Source: Brucella sp. 21LCYQ03 (GTDB lineage: Bacteria; Pseudomonadota; Alphaproteobacteria; Rhizobiales; Rhizobiaceae). Taken from it: a DNA stretch of 64,000 nucleotides. The notes under the pieces are model-generated. The model was not told where the DNA came from. It did not search any database and saw only the letters and a program-made list of their open reading frames with translations. Both the position numbers and the translations under genes were made by a program. Positions 54,668-63,815 of this stretch are shown one piece after another; positions within the stretch are counted from its first letter, which is position 1, and the number at the start of each line of letters is the position of its first letter. Location of the stretch: NCBI RefSeq assembly GCF_023554105.1, contig NZ_JAMJWE010000015.1:1-64000 (forward strand), read 5' to 3'.

Positions 54668-56017
54668 ATGGCCGACGCATCTCTTGCGGGGGGTACTAGC
54701 GAAACTCAGCGGCTTTCCCGAAAAGCAATCCTGCATGTTGGTCTACTGCTCGGATCGCTTGGGCTTGTTGCGTACCTGGATCGGATATCGGTGGCGTTTG
54801 CCGGGCCTCACGGCATGAACCAGGATCTTTCCCTTACGGCGACCGCCTTTGGCTTCGTCGTCGGAATCTTTACGATCGGATATGTGCTTTTCGAGATTCC
54901 TTCAGCAGGCTTTGTTACGAAATGGGGACCCCGTCGCTGGATCGTGCGAGTGATGTTAACCTGGGGAGTAATTCAGTGCCTGACAGCATTTGCTCCCAAT
55001 TTCGAGTTGATGCTTATAGGGCGCTTCATGCTCGGGGTTGCGGAGGCCGGCTTCACGCCCGCCGTATACTATCTGTTCTCAAATTGGTTTATCCGCACCT
55101 ACCGCCCGTTGGTTCTCGTCATCTACAGCGCTTTACTCGGGGTTGCCTCGGTACTTGGCCCTACTATCTCAGGGCTCCTTGTCGAAGGCGGTAACAATCT
55201 GGCTATTTCAAGCTTTCCAGGATGGCGCTTCCTTCTTTTCGTCCTGGGTGTCCTGGCGGTAGTCGCGGCAATACCCGCAAGATTGTTCATCGTCGAAAGT
55301 CCGGCCGAGGCTCGGTGGTTAACGTCGACCGAAAAGGCCCGCTACCAGGCGATTTTGGATGCCGATGCTGAGGAGGCGAATGTTCCTTCAGTGTCATTCT
55401 GGCAGGTAATCAAAGACTGGCGTCCGTGGGTGATGGGGACTGGTTTTTTCGCGATGTTCTACGCAACCTATACGATAACGGTTTGGGCCCCAACCATCGT
55501 TCTTGGCTTCCAACAACAGTTTGACACACATTTCACTACCTTACAAAGCTCTTTGATCACTGGCATTCCAATGTTTGTTGGAGTTCTTTGTGCTTTCGCG
55601 GCAGCCATTCTTGCCGGGCGAACGGGCCGTAGTGCGCCGCTTGCAGCAGCAGCTGCACTGATCGGCGCGGTAGGGTGCATCAGCATCACATTCGCGATCG
55701 GTCCATTTTCGACAATCGCTTGCCTCAGTATGGTGGCTCTCGCGGGTCAGGTAGGAGCTAATCTTTTTATTCCGATTGTCACCCGAGTCTTTGCGGGCTC
55801 TGGAGCCTACGCGGCAATCGCCCTCGTCAATTCAATGGGTGCATTCGCTGGTTTCGTAAGTCCGACCGTTACCGGATGGCTAGCGGATCTCACATCGAAT
55901 CAGAATAGCGGATTTTACGTTATGTCCGTGGTTCTCATGTTTGGAGCAGTAGTGGTCATATTTGCCGAACAAAAGGCGCGGAATATTGAGCGAAGCCAAG
56001 TGACGTATGCTGTCTGA
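54668..56017 (+). CDS. MFS transporter, anion:cation symporter type
   Basis: This 449-residue permease has 12 predicted hydrophobic helices. YLDRISVAFAGPHGMNQDLSLTATAFG, FEIPSAGFVTKWGPRRWIVR and LIGRFMLGVAEAGFTPAVYY match the ACS family, whose members import organic acids with protons. It ends the MaoC operon, 60 bases after the reductase. It may import the substrate or a partly degraded acid in parallel with the ABC system. Confidence 0.93.
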   Translation: MADASLAGGTSETQRLSRKAILHVGLLLGSLGLVAYLDRISVAFAGPHGMNQDLSLTATAFGFVVGIFTIGYVLFEIPSAGFVTKWGPRRWIVRVMLTWGVIQCLTAFAPNFELMLIGRFMLGVAEAGFTPAVYYLFSNWFIRTYRPLVLVIYSALLGVASVLGPTISGLLVEGGNNLAISSFPGWRFLLFVLGVLAVVAAIPARLFIVESPAEARWLTSTEKARYQAILDADAEEANVPSVSFWQVIKDWRPWVMGTGFFAMFYATYTITVWAPTIVLGFQQQFDTHFTTLQSSLITGIPMFVGVLCAFAAAILAGRTGRSAPLAAAAALIGAVGCISITFAIGPFSTIACLSMVALAGQVGANLFIPIVTRVFAGSGAYAAIALVNSMGAFAGFVSPTVTGWLADLTSNQNSGFYVMSVVLMFGAVVVIFAEQKARNIERSQVTYAV

Positions 56018-56404
56018 AGTACCAGCTTATCAACGTCTTTTGGGAACTGCAAATCAAGCAGCAGCCACGTATGTCTCAGACGGGCCCACTCTTTGGCCAT
56101 TGGGTTGGTCGGTTATCCCGGCTCCTGTGTGTGTTGGATCCAGACCAGGGCAATGGCGGCCAAGTAAATCTTTTTTCCGCCGAGACTACGGCCTACGGCT
56201 GAAAAACAATAGCGCGCCCAAACACCGCAGCGGAAAAACAGGACGCAGCTATCTGTCCGCACGCCTGGGTCTTCGATCTGACCGCATACGGCATTCCAAC
56301 TGGAAGAAAATATGAACCGGTAGCCGTATTGGCCAGACATACAGGCTGTCTGTACATCGGCATGAGAGCAGGGGCACACCCGACATAGATGTTGCCTGGA
56401 TAAA
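56018..56404. other. Intergenic regulatory stretch
   Basis: No gene is supported. A minus-strand frame at 56113-56454 lacks a start context. The right part contains the inverted repeat at 56334 and ends at the sigma-54 promoter at 56405. Confidence 0.5.
56334..56352. promoter_or_regulatory. Inverted repeat upstream of sigma-54 promoter
   Basis: CAGACA-N7-TGTCTG is a perfect inverted repeat with 6-base arms, 53 bases before the -24 element at 56405. It is a candidate activator site, though rather close to the promoter. Confidence 0.4.
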
Positions 56405-56419
56405 TGGCACGAAGCTTGC
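56405..56419 (+). promoter_or_regulatory. Sigma-54 promoter for the monooxygenase operon
   Basis: TGGCAC-GAAGC-TTGC followed by G is a full consensus match, 58 bases before the monooxygenase ATG. Confidence 0.87.
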
Positions 56420-56476
56420 GCGTCAGAAAGACAGGGCCGCAGCAACACGGCCAAGCAATGGTAGGAGGCTAAGAAT

Positions 56477-57898
56477 ATGGATCAACAGAAATACGAAGGA
56501 CGCCCCGTTGGAACCGCCGTGATCATCGGCGGAAGCATTGGCGGGTCAGTTGCAGCAGCTGCGCTGAGCGGTAGCTTTGAGCGAGTCATTGTTCTGGACA
56601 GAGATGAACTGCCCTCAGAGCCGCGGCGCCGCAAAGGCACGCCGCATGGCCATCAATTTCATGCGCTGACAATTGGCGGCAGAGTATTTATCGAAAAGCT
56701 ATTTCCAGGCTTTAGCCAGCAGGCGGTCGAATTGGGAGCGCAGCTTATCGATAGGACCCAGGATATTGCCTATTTGTCCAAGTTCGGGTTCTTAAAGCGA
56801 GGGCCGTCCGAACACAGGAACCTGCTTGCGACGCGAACCTTCCTGGAATGGCGAATGCGGGCACGCACGCGTGAACTCCACAATGTGGAAATCATTGAGC
56901 GTACGACTGTGACGGGCCTTGTAGCTCAGGACGGAATCGTCGTTGGCGTGGAGGTGGTAGATGCCGAACGCAACTCGCGGACGATAATGGCCGACCTCGT
57001 GATCGACACCAGCGGCCGGTCGTCCCTGGCGCCGAAATGGTTTGAAGACATGGGTTATCCTGCCCCGGTAGAAACGACGATCGACGCAAAGTGGGGCTAC
57101 ACGTCTGCCTATATCAAACCGGACCCGAGCTGGAACCCGGATTTTGAGGTTCTTTATGTGTCGCCGACAGTTACGGGCGAGGGGCCGCAGGCTACGCGGG
57201 GTGCAGCGATGTGGAGGCAAGAAGGTGGCGTATGGGTTCTGACTGCACAGGGATGCGGAGGCGACCTGCCGCCGAGCGATGAAGCAGGATATCGCGATTT
57301 CCTCGGGAGCTTTGGTCGAGGGGAGTTCACGGACCTTCTGGAGGCAGGTCAAATGATCGAGCCCCCGGTTTCCTGGCGGACGACGACCAATCGTATGCGC
57401 GATTTCTCTGGTTTGGCTACACGACCCGAGAACTTCATCGCGCTCGGGGATGCTGTCGCGGCATTTAATCCGGTTTATGGCCAGGGAATGGCATCAGCGG
57501 CGCAGGGGGCCTTGTTGCTCTCCAGCGAATTACCCGCGTGGTTCAAAAAGAATGGCCAGGACCTTCGCGGCTTTGCCGCGCACTTCCAACAGTGCCTGCA
57601 CGACAACGTGCTGCAGCAGTGCTGGGCACTTTCAACAGGCGCTGATCTGCAAATTCCAGGTGTCGAGCTAAACGGGGAGCCACAGCAAGTGCAGCGCACG
57701 GAGCGCAACGACTACATGGACAGGCTGATGGCGCTTTGCACCGAAGATTTGGGGATCATGACCAAATTCGCTGAAACCACCGGCATGTTGCGAGGTATGG
57801 ATTGGATTTTTGCAGAGGAAACCCGCAACAAGATTACGCAGAATTGGGACCGTCTGGGCAAAATCAAGCGGTTGGATGCCGAATTGGGCGTGGCATGA
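56477..57898 (+). CDS. FAD-dependent monooxygenase/epoxidase-like oxidoreductase
   Basis: This 473-residue flavoprotein has the N-terminal dinucleotide motif AVIIGGSIGGSVAAAAL and later the FAD-ribityl motif NFIALGDAVAAFNPVYGQGM at about residues 319-338. It falls in the broad UbiH/geranylgeranyl-reductase-like group of monooxygenases and reductases. The next gene, an epoxide hydrolase, overlaps by 4 bases, so an epoxidation reaction is attractive. GGTAGGAGG lies before the ATG. Monooxygenase and reductase activities cannot be told apart from sequence alone. Confidence 0.82.
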   Translation: MDQQKYEGRPVGTAVIIGGSIGGSVAAAALSGSFERVIVLDRDELPSEPRRRKGTPHGHQFHALTIGGRVFIEKLFPGFSQQAVELGAQLIDRTQDIAYLSKFGFLKRGPSEHRNLLATRTFLEWRMRARTRELHNVEIIERTTVTGLVAQDGIVVGVEVVDAERNSRTIMADLVIDTSGRSSLAPKWFEDMGYPAPVETTIDAKWGYTSAYIKPDPSWNPDFEVLYVSPTVTGEGPQATRGAAMWRQEGGVWVLTAQGCGGDLPPSDEAGYRDFLGSFGRGEFTDLLEAGQMIEPPVSWRTTTNRMRDFSGLATRPENFIALGDAVAAFNPVYGQGMASAAQGALLLSSELPAWFKKNGQDLRGFAAHFQQCLHDNVLQQCWALSTGADLQIPGVELNGEPQQVQRTERNDYMDRLMALCTEDLGIMTKFAETTGMLRGMDWIFAEETRNKITQNWDRLGKIKRLDAELGVA

Positions 57899-59037
57899 GC
57901 ATCATACCCTATAAGATAACGACCGATCCTGACGATCTTGCGGATCTTCGACGTCGGCTCTCACAGACCCGCTGGCCCACCTCGATAGACGGCGATGGAT
58001 GGTCAAGTGGCACCGACCTCGGCTATTTGCAGGATTTATGTGCCTATTGGCAGAATGAATACGACTGGTTCCGCGCTGAGTCAGCGTTGAACCAATGGCC
58101 GCAATTTACCACGATCGTTGATGGCCAACAGATTCATTTCCTGCACGTGAAGTCAGCGACAGGTACTGGCCGGCCGCTGATGCTACTGCATGGGTGGCCG
58201 AGTTCTGTCTTCGAATTCACTAAGATCATAAACCCGCTTATCGATCCGGCGGCGTACGGCGGAAGCGTTCACGAGGCTTTTGACGTCGTGATCCCTTCGC
58301 TTCCAGGCTACGGATGGAGCGGTCCAACAACAAGTCCGGGATGGGACGTCAGCCGTATCGCAGCCGCAATGGCTGTCCTCATGCAACGGCTCGGCTATGA
58401 TCGATATGGGTTGATGGGCGGGGACTGGGGATCCCTGATTGCTTCACATATGGCCACATTGCATCCGGATCGAATTTCGGGGCTTTATCTCACTATGGCC
58501 AACGTTCCTCCGATCGCCGCTGCTGAACAGCCGACCGAACAGGAACAGCAAATCGCTTCGGAGCGCGAACGCTATCGTTCTACAGAAGTCGGTTATATTT
58601 TCATCCAGGCGACAAAGCCGCAGAGCTTGGCCTATGCACTCAGCGACTCTCCTTCAGGCCTTGCGGGCTGGATCGTTGAGAAAATGCGTGCATGGACAGA
58701 CTGCGATGGAAATCTGGAAACCGTCCTGAGCCGCGAGGACATTCTCGACAATATCACGTCCTACTGGCTTACTAATACGATTGGCTCTTCCATAAGGCTT
58801 TATCGGGAATCGGTCACTCTGGCGGGATCTGCCGGACCTATAAACACGCCGACCGCAGTTCCTACAGGGATGGGCGTGTTCCCCAAAGAGATCAACCGCG
58901 CGTCCCGCAGGCAGATGGAACGATTTTACAACATTGTGCACTGGACTGAAATGCCCCGAGGGGGCCACTTTCCGGCACTCGAACAACCTGAATTTCTGAT
59001 CCCCGACGTCAAAAAGTTCTTTCTAGGTCGGGACTGA
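57895..59037 (+). CDS. Epoxide hydrolase (EPHX1-type, with N-terminal lid domain)
   Basis: This 380-residue alpha/beta hydrolase has the N-terminal epoxide-hydrolase domain (about 1-100, DPDDLADLRRRLSQTRWPTS and WQNEYDWFRAESALN). The core has the oxyanion motif LHGWPSS, the nucleophile elbow MGGDWGSLIA (aspartate nucleophile) and the base histidine in RGGHFPALEQP. It opens an epoxide to a diol. Its start overlaps the flavoprotein stop, so the two are coupled. Confidence 0.92.
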   Translation: MSIIPYKITTDPDDLADLRRRLSQTRWPTSIDGDGWSSGTDLGYLQDLCAYWQNEYDWFRAESALNQWPQFTTIVDGQQIHFLHVKSATGTGRPLMLLHGWPSSVFEFTKIINPLIDPAAYGGSVHEAFDVVIPSLPGYGWSGPTTSPGWDVSRIAAAMAVLMQRLGYDRYGLMGGDWGSLIASHMATLHPDRISGLYLTMANVPPIAAAEQPTEQEQQIASERERYRSTEVGYIFIQATKPQSLAYALSDSPSGLAGWIVEKMRAWTDCDGNLETVLSREDILDNITSYWLTNTIGSSIRLYRESVTLAGSAGPINTPTAVPTGMGVFPKEINRASRRQMERFYNIVHWTEMPRGGHFPALEQPEFLIPDVKKFFLGRD

Positions 59038-59074
59038 TACGAGTTGTCTTGGTTGATGATAAAAGGATCCTAAA

Positions 59075-59824
59075 ATGACGAGTTCAGCTAGAACACGTAT
59101 TGAGCAGATGCGAGAGCTGGGAAGACAGGCTATGGGAACGATGGTGATGTCGGTCGATCCCATGACTACGGCCATTGCCGGCTCAGTGGGGCTCGACTTC
59201 GTGGTCATCGACATGGAGCATGGTCCGTTGACCATAGAGACCGTTTCGCGCCATGTTTTGGCCGCGCGGTCTTGTGGCATGATCGCCTTCGTTAGGGTGC
59301 TCGAGAACCGCCCCACCTTAATTCAGGCGGCCATGGACGCCGGGGCGGACGGAGTAATCGCACCCAAAGTGCAATCAGTAGACGACGCCCAGAGGCTCGC
59401 TCTCGCCGTACGCTACGCTCCTGGGGGGCGCGGCGCCTGCCCTACCGTATTGGGCGCAGGTTTCAGCTATGACAACTGGGACGACTACAGGCAGACGAAC
59501 AACGCCAACGTTCTGGCCATACCGCTGCTTGAGACTGTTCAGGGCCTGGATTGTATTGATGAGATCATGGCCGTCGATGGTATAGATATGGCATTCTTCG
59601 GGCGCGTTGATTTTGCGCAGGATAAGGGGTGCGCGCTGGATTCACCGGAAGTCCTGCAGGCGGCGAAGTCCGTCAAGAATGCAGCGAAGGCAGCGGGAAA
59701 GCTCGTCATGACCGTTCAATTCAACTCCGAGGATGCAGACCTGGTGGTACACAATGCCGACCTTATGCTGTTGCGCAGCGCGTACAAGGATATCGTTACT
59801 ACCCATCGCGTCCGACCGATCTAG
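59075..59824 (+). CDS. HpcH/HpaI-family aldolase
   Basis: This 249-residue metal-dependent class II aldolase matches the HpcH/HpaI family: GLDFVVIDMEHGPLTIETVSRH, RVLENRPTLIQAAMDAGADGVIAPKV with a conserved arginine, and IPLLETVQGLDCIDEIMAV with the metal-binding glutamate. It cleaves 4-hydroxy-2-oxo acids to pyruvate and an aldehyde. FFGRVDFAQDKG replaces the usual GPxDL block. It follows the epoxide hydrolase by 37 bases. Confidence 0.9.
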   Translation: MTSSARTRIEQMRELGRQAMGTMVMSVDPMTTAIAGSVGLDFVVIDMEHGPLTIETVSRHVLAARSCGMIAFVRVLENRPTLIQAAMDAGADGVIAPKVQSVDDAQRLALAVRYAPGGRGACPTVLGAGFSYDNWDDYRQTNNANVLAIPLLETVQGLDCIDEIMAVDGIDMAFFGRVDFAQDKGCALDSPEVLQAAKSVKNAAKAAGKLVMTVQFNSEDADLVVHNADLMLLRSAYKDIVTTHRVRPI

Positions 59825-59868
59825 CCGAGGCGTAGCTGAATTATCTTGTCATGGAGTGCTGAGAAACC

Positions 59869-60948
59869 ATGCAATACAGTGTACTCGGCCAGACCGGGGT
59901 CTTTGTTTCCAGACTTTGCCTCGGGACGATGACGTTTGGCGGCAGCTTCGATTCCAGCAACGGGATCGCCGGTGTAGACAGGCAGCAGGCTGAGCGGATT
60001 GTCGGTCGTGCCTTGGACAGCGGCATAAATTTCGTCGACACGGCAGACGTTTATACAGATGGGCAGTCTGAAGAGATTCTTGGCGAAATCCTTCTTGGCC
60101 GCCGAAGAAACGTTGTGCTTGCAAGCAAGGTTCATGTGCGGACGGGGCAGGGACCGAACGACGTTGGGCTATCCCGGTTACATATCATGCAGTCGCTGGA
60201 AGACAGCCTGAAGCGTCTGCGCACGGACTACATCGACCTTTACCAGATACACAGATGGGATCGGCTTACGCCAATTGCGGAAACCCTGCGGGCATTGGAC
60301 GACGCAGTTCGACAGGGTAAGGTTCGCTACATCGGGGCGTCCAATCTGGCGGCATGGCAGCTGATGAAAGCACTAGGTGTTTCCGATAAGGAGCGGCTGG
60401 CTCGCTTTTGTTCGGTTCAGGCCTACTACTCGCTTGTTGGCCGCGGCGTCGAGGACGAACTTGTGCCGGCAATGTTGGATCAAGGCGTTGGCATGATGTG
60501 CTGGAGCCCGTTGGGCGGCGGCCTTTTGTCCGACCGGATTGCAACCGGTCAGGCAATTCCAGAATCTCGGCGTGGCAAGAGAGGAGTAGTCAACCAATTT
60601 CCACCAGTCGACGAAAATAAGGCTTCCGAGATAATTACCGTTCTGAAGCATATAGCCAACCGATATGAGGTGTCCATCTCACGAGTTGCACTCGCTTGGC
60701 TCCTGACCCGCCCGGCAGTCACAAGCGTCATCGTGGGGGCCAGAACCGAAACGCAGCTTGTTGAAAATATGGGAGCTGTCGACCTTGATCTCGAAGCGGA
60801 GGATATAGCGCGGCTCGACGCAGTGAGTGCCGAGCCGATACGGTATCCCGCCTGGATGTCCACCTTCGATCTCGCGCGTCGCTTCCCGGACCTAAATCAT
60901 TACGATGGTCCTAGCTGGACAGCGGGGCAGAAACCTTTACCCGGCTAA
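59869..60948 (+). CDS. Aldo/keto reductase
   Basis: This 359-residue NADPH-dependent reductase has the tetrad Asp and Tyr in FVDTADVYTDGQSEEILG, Lys in LASKVH and His in DLYQIHRWD. The C-terminal cofactor part is VTSVIVGARTETQLVENMGAV. It resembles the AKR group that includes YajO and tas. It could reduce the aldehyde released by the aldolase encoded just upstream. It is the last gene of the sigma-54 operon starting at 56477. Confidence 0.93.
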   Translation: MQYSVLGQTGVFVSRLCLGTMTFGGSFDSSNGIAGVDRQQAERIVGRALDSGINFVDTADVYTDGQSEEILGEILLGRRRNVVLASKVHVRTGQGPNDVGLSRLHIMQSLEDSLKRLRTDYIDLYQIHRWDRLTPIAETLRALDDAVRQGKVRYIGASNLAAWQLMKALGVSDKERLARFCSVQAYYSLVGRGVEDELVPAMLDQGVGMMCWSPLGGGLLSDRIATGQAIPESRRGKRGVVNQFPPVDENKASEIITVLKHIANRYEVSISRVALAWLLTRPAVTSVIVGARTETQLVENMGAVDLDLEAEDIARLDAVSAEPIRYPAWMSTFDLARRFPDLNHYDGPSWTAGQKPLPG

Positions 60949-61099
60949 GAGCGTTTTTCATCATCGGGCGTTCTGCCTGTGTTTAAGCGAGGAAAAGGAC
61001 CTCGCTGCGGAGAGTAGCGACACCTCTGAAATAGGGTGACAACAGACTCCGGTTTGAAGTTTTTGTTTTAGATACTTGTGGTGGAGACGAACCCAAGCC

Positions 61100-61849
61100 A
61101 TGAAAATTCTCGTCCCGGTGAAGAGGGTGGTTGATTATAACGTGAAGATCCGCGTCAAACCGGATGGATTGGGCGTAGACCTCGCCAACGTCAAGCTGTC
61201 GATGAATCCGTTCGATGAAATCTCTGTCGAAGAGGCGCTGCGGCTGAAGGACGCCGGCCAGGCCGAGGAGGTGGTCGTCGTCTCGATCGGTCCGGCCAAG
61301 GCGGAAGAAACATTGCGCACCGCGCTCGCCATGGGTGCGGATCGCGCCATCCTGGTCGAGACCGACGATGCAGTTGAGCCGCTCGCCGTCGCCAAAATCC
61401 TGAAGGGTGTTGCAGACGCCGAACAGCCGGGCCTGATTATCGTCGGCAAGCAAGCGATCGATGACGACAGCAATCAGACCGGTCAGATGCTGGCGGCCTT
61501 GCTCGGCAGGCCCCAGGCAACCTTTGCCTCGAAAATCGAGATGGGAGATGGCAAGGCGCAAATCACTCGCGAAGTCGATGGTGGTCTGCAGACGATCGAC
61601 GTCAAGCTCCCGGCTGTCGTCACCACCGACCTTCGCCTCAACGAGCCGCGCTATGCCTCGCTGCCGAACATCATGAAGGCAAAGAAGAAGCCGCTCGACA
61701 GGAAGAGCCCGGCTGATTTCGGCGTTGACACAACGGCTCGGCTGAAGGTGCTGAAGACCGAAGAGCCGTCCGGCCGCAAGGCTGGCGTCAAGGTCAAGTC
61801 GGTCGCCGAGCTTGTCGAAAAGCTTAAAGTCGAAGCTGGCGTCCTCTAG
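61100..61849 (+). CDS. etfB: Electron transfer flavoprotein beta subunit
   Basis: This 249-residue protein starts [20 protein letters not shown] and holds [21 protein letters not shown] and the AMP-binding-region motif [28 protein letters not shown]. It pairs with EtfA to carry electrons from acyl-CoA dehydrogenases to ETF:quinone oxidoreductase. ATG at 61100 gives the standard N-terminus; the frame open to 61076 would add eight unusual residues. Codon choice looks more GC-rich than in the genes to its left. Confidence 0.96.
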   Translation: MKILVPVKRVVDYNVKIRVKPDGLGVDLANVKLSMNPFDEISVEEALRLKDAGQAEEVVVVSIGPAKAEETLRTALAMGADRAILVETDDAVEPLAVAKILKGVADAEQPGLIIVGKQAIDDDSNQTGQMLAALLGRPQATFASKIEMGDGKAQITREVDGGLQTIDVKLPAVVTTDLRLNEPRYASLPNIMKAKKKPLDRKSPADFGVDTTARLKVLKTEEPSGRKAGVKVKSVAELVEKLKVEAGVL

Positions 61850-61872
61850 GGTTCGAGAAAGGATTTACGACC

Positions 61873-62805
61873 ATGGCCATTCTTCTTCTGGCTGACCACG
61901 ACAACGCAACCCTTTCTGACCAGACCGGCAAGGTACTGACAGTCGCTTCCAAGATTGGCGGCGACGTTCATGTGCTGGTCGCCGGCAAAGGCGCCAAGGC
62001 TGCTGCTGATGCGGCCGCCAAGCTCTCAGGCGTCTCCAAGGTCCTACTCGCCGAAAGCGACGCGCTCGCCAACAATCTGGCAGAACCGCTCTCCGACCTG
62101 ATCGTTTCGCTCGCAGGCAGCTACGACACGATCATCGCGGCCGCGACCTCGAACGGCAAGAACGTCCTGCCGCGCGTCGCCGCCCTTCTCGATGTTCCAC
62201 AGATCTCCGAGATCATCGAAGTCGTCTCCGCCGATACTTTCAAGCGCCCGATCTATGCCGGCAACGCCATCCAGACCGTTCAGGCAACCGATGCCAAGAA
62301 GGTCATCACCGTGCGCACGGCTTCCTTTTCCTCGGCCTCCCAAGGCCCAGCTGCTGCCGTCGAGGAAATCTCGACGGCAGCTTTTTCTTCCAACCTTTCG
62401 ACCTTCATCAAGGATGCATTGTCGACCTCCGACCGTCCGGACCTCACCTCCGCCAGGATCATCATCTCCGGCGGACGTGCGCTCGGTTCTGCTGAGAAGT
62501 TCAAGCAAGTCATCCTGCCGGTCGCGGACAAGCTGGGTGCAGCCATCGGCGCCTCGCGCGCTGCCGTCGATGCAGGCTATGCCCCTAACGACTGGCAGGT
62601 CGGACAGACCGGCAAGGTCGTCGCACCGCAACTTTACATCGCCTGCGGCATCTCCGGAGCCATCCAGCACCTCGCCGGCATGAAGGATTCGAAAGTCATC
62701 GTTGCCATCAACAAGGACGAGGACGCGCCGATCTTCCAGATTGCCGACTACGGCCTCGTCGGCGATCTCTTCGAGGTGCTGCCCAACCTAGAAAAAGCTC
62801 TCTGA
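61873..62805 (+). CDS. etfA: Electron transfer flavoprotein alpha subunit
   Basis: This 310-residue subunit ends with the FAD-binding domain: [51 protein letters not shown], then [35 protein letters not shown]. It lies 23 bases after etfB. In Rhizobiales chromosomes etfBA is commonly followed by hbdA; here a decayed methyltransferase follows, which suggests a second, displaced or recombined etf copy. Confidence 0.96.
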   Translation: MAILLLADHDNATLSDQTGKVLTVASKIGGDVHVLVAGKGAKAAADAAAKLSGVSKVLLAESDALANNLAEPLSDLIVSLAGSYDTIIAAATSNGKNVLPRVAALLDVPQISEIIEVVSADTFKRPIYAGNAIQTVQATDAKKVITVRTASFSSASQGPAAAVEEISTAAFSSNLSTFIKDALSTSDRPDLTSARIIISGGRALGSAEKFKQVILPVADKLGAAIGASRAAVDAGYAPNDWQVGQTGKVVAPQLYIACGISGAIQHLAGMKDSKVIVAINKDEDAPIFQIADYGLVGDLFEVLPNLEKAL

Positions 62806-62990
62806 GGCCAACAGATTCATGACCGTAACGATGCAGGCGCCGGGTGCCCAGCTCCCGACGCGGGACAACAGCTCTAACGCTCGTGGACAAAGGTTGACTG
62901 CGGAAACCAATTTTTGACTCAAGGCTGCCATTTGGAGGCAGCTTTGAGCGGGGAGATGTTCGAACGATCTGCGCTCGCTGGACCCTTCAA

Positions 62991-63509
62991 TCACGCAATC
63001 CGCTCCAATATCAATGTCGCTTCGACGCCAATTTGGTAGCGCTTTAGGAAGGGCACCTTCCTGCGCGCATGCAGCACGATTAAGGAAAGCGGCTGGAGCC
63101 AGGATTCGGGCAGATGATAGAGCATGTGCATGGCGATCACGGCATCGAAGGTGCCGTCTTCAAAAGGCAAGGCCGCCGCTTCGGCCTGCTGGCCCGTGAC
63201 CGATGCAAGTGGCAGGGTTCCGCATCGCTCAACGGCCTCCTGCACCATCCCGGGAGAAAGATCGGAGAGCGTGAGATGTAGGCTTTCCGCCAGGTCGTTT
63301 GCGGCGGCAGCCCAAAACCAGCCAGGTCCGCATCCGGTATCCAGGACGCGTGACCGGGCTTGAGGGGAAGCTGTCTTGCGACCCAAGGAAACCAACCCGT
63401 TTCGGCAATCGTATATTCGCTGTTCAGGCGAGCGCGAGCCGCAAGATTGCGGCTATCGCCATACTGCTCTGCATTACCAGACGTTATTGAGTTCCCGCGT
63501 TTCCTCCAT
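62991..63509 (-). pseudogene. Decayed SAM-dependent methyltransferase
   Basis: The SAM-binding motif RVLDTGCGPGWFW and the later AVIAMHMLYHLP are in one frame. The natural N-terminal part (EQYGDSRNLAARARLNSEYT and GWFPWVARQLPLKPG) is in a second frame. The expected continuation after HLP is in yet another frame with stops. At least two frameshifts are therefore present. The intact gene would be a class I methyltransferase of about 270 residues, and the C-terminal third is missing. Confidence 0.8.
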
Positions 63510-63545
63510 CGTTCCTTCCCTCAAAACCCAATCAACACCCGAGGA

Positions 63546-63806
63546 TCACTGTCGGCACGCGTCGAGCCAAACGTCCGAAAAGCCCGCAGGCGGGCACGCT
63601 CCGTCTGCAAGACGCGGGATGCGGGCCGCGCGTTTGTAGAGCTTGGCGTCGCTTCGAGCGAGATCATAGGAAGACGGCGCTATCAGCATTGCCGCGAGGC
63701 GGATGAAGTCGGCTTCGGTCAATTCGACTGGAGGCCGCCCATAGATCGCTGAGCGTGCCGAATGGAAGCCGACCACCCAGCCATTGGGATAGATTGTAAG
63801 AATCAT
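63546..63806 (-). CDS. Small hypothetical protein
   Basis: An 86-residue frame begins MILTIYPNGWVVGFHSARSA and contains a helical middle TEADFIRLAAMLIAPSSYDLARSDAKLYK. No family is recognised and there is no signal peptide. It lies 10 bases after the end of the GMC oxidoreductase gene on the same strand, so it may be co-transcribed, or may be non-coding. Confidence 0.35.
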   Translation of the reverse strand: MILTIYPNGWVVGFHSARSAIYGRPPVELTEADFIRLAAMLIAPSSYDLARSDAKLYKRAARIPRLADGACPPAGFSDVWLDACRQ

Positions 63807-63815
63807 AGGGGCAGA

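Noticed and set aside
56113-56454. A minus-strand frame ending in KKIYLAAIALVWIQHTQ that recalls the C-terminus of some IS5-type transposases.
   Set aside because: Only about 15 residues look similar, with no upstream DDE domain or terminal inverted repeat, so no IS remnant is called.
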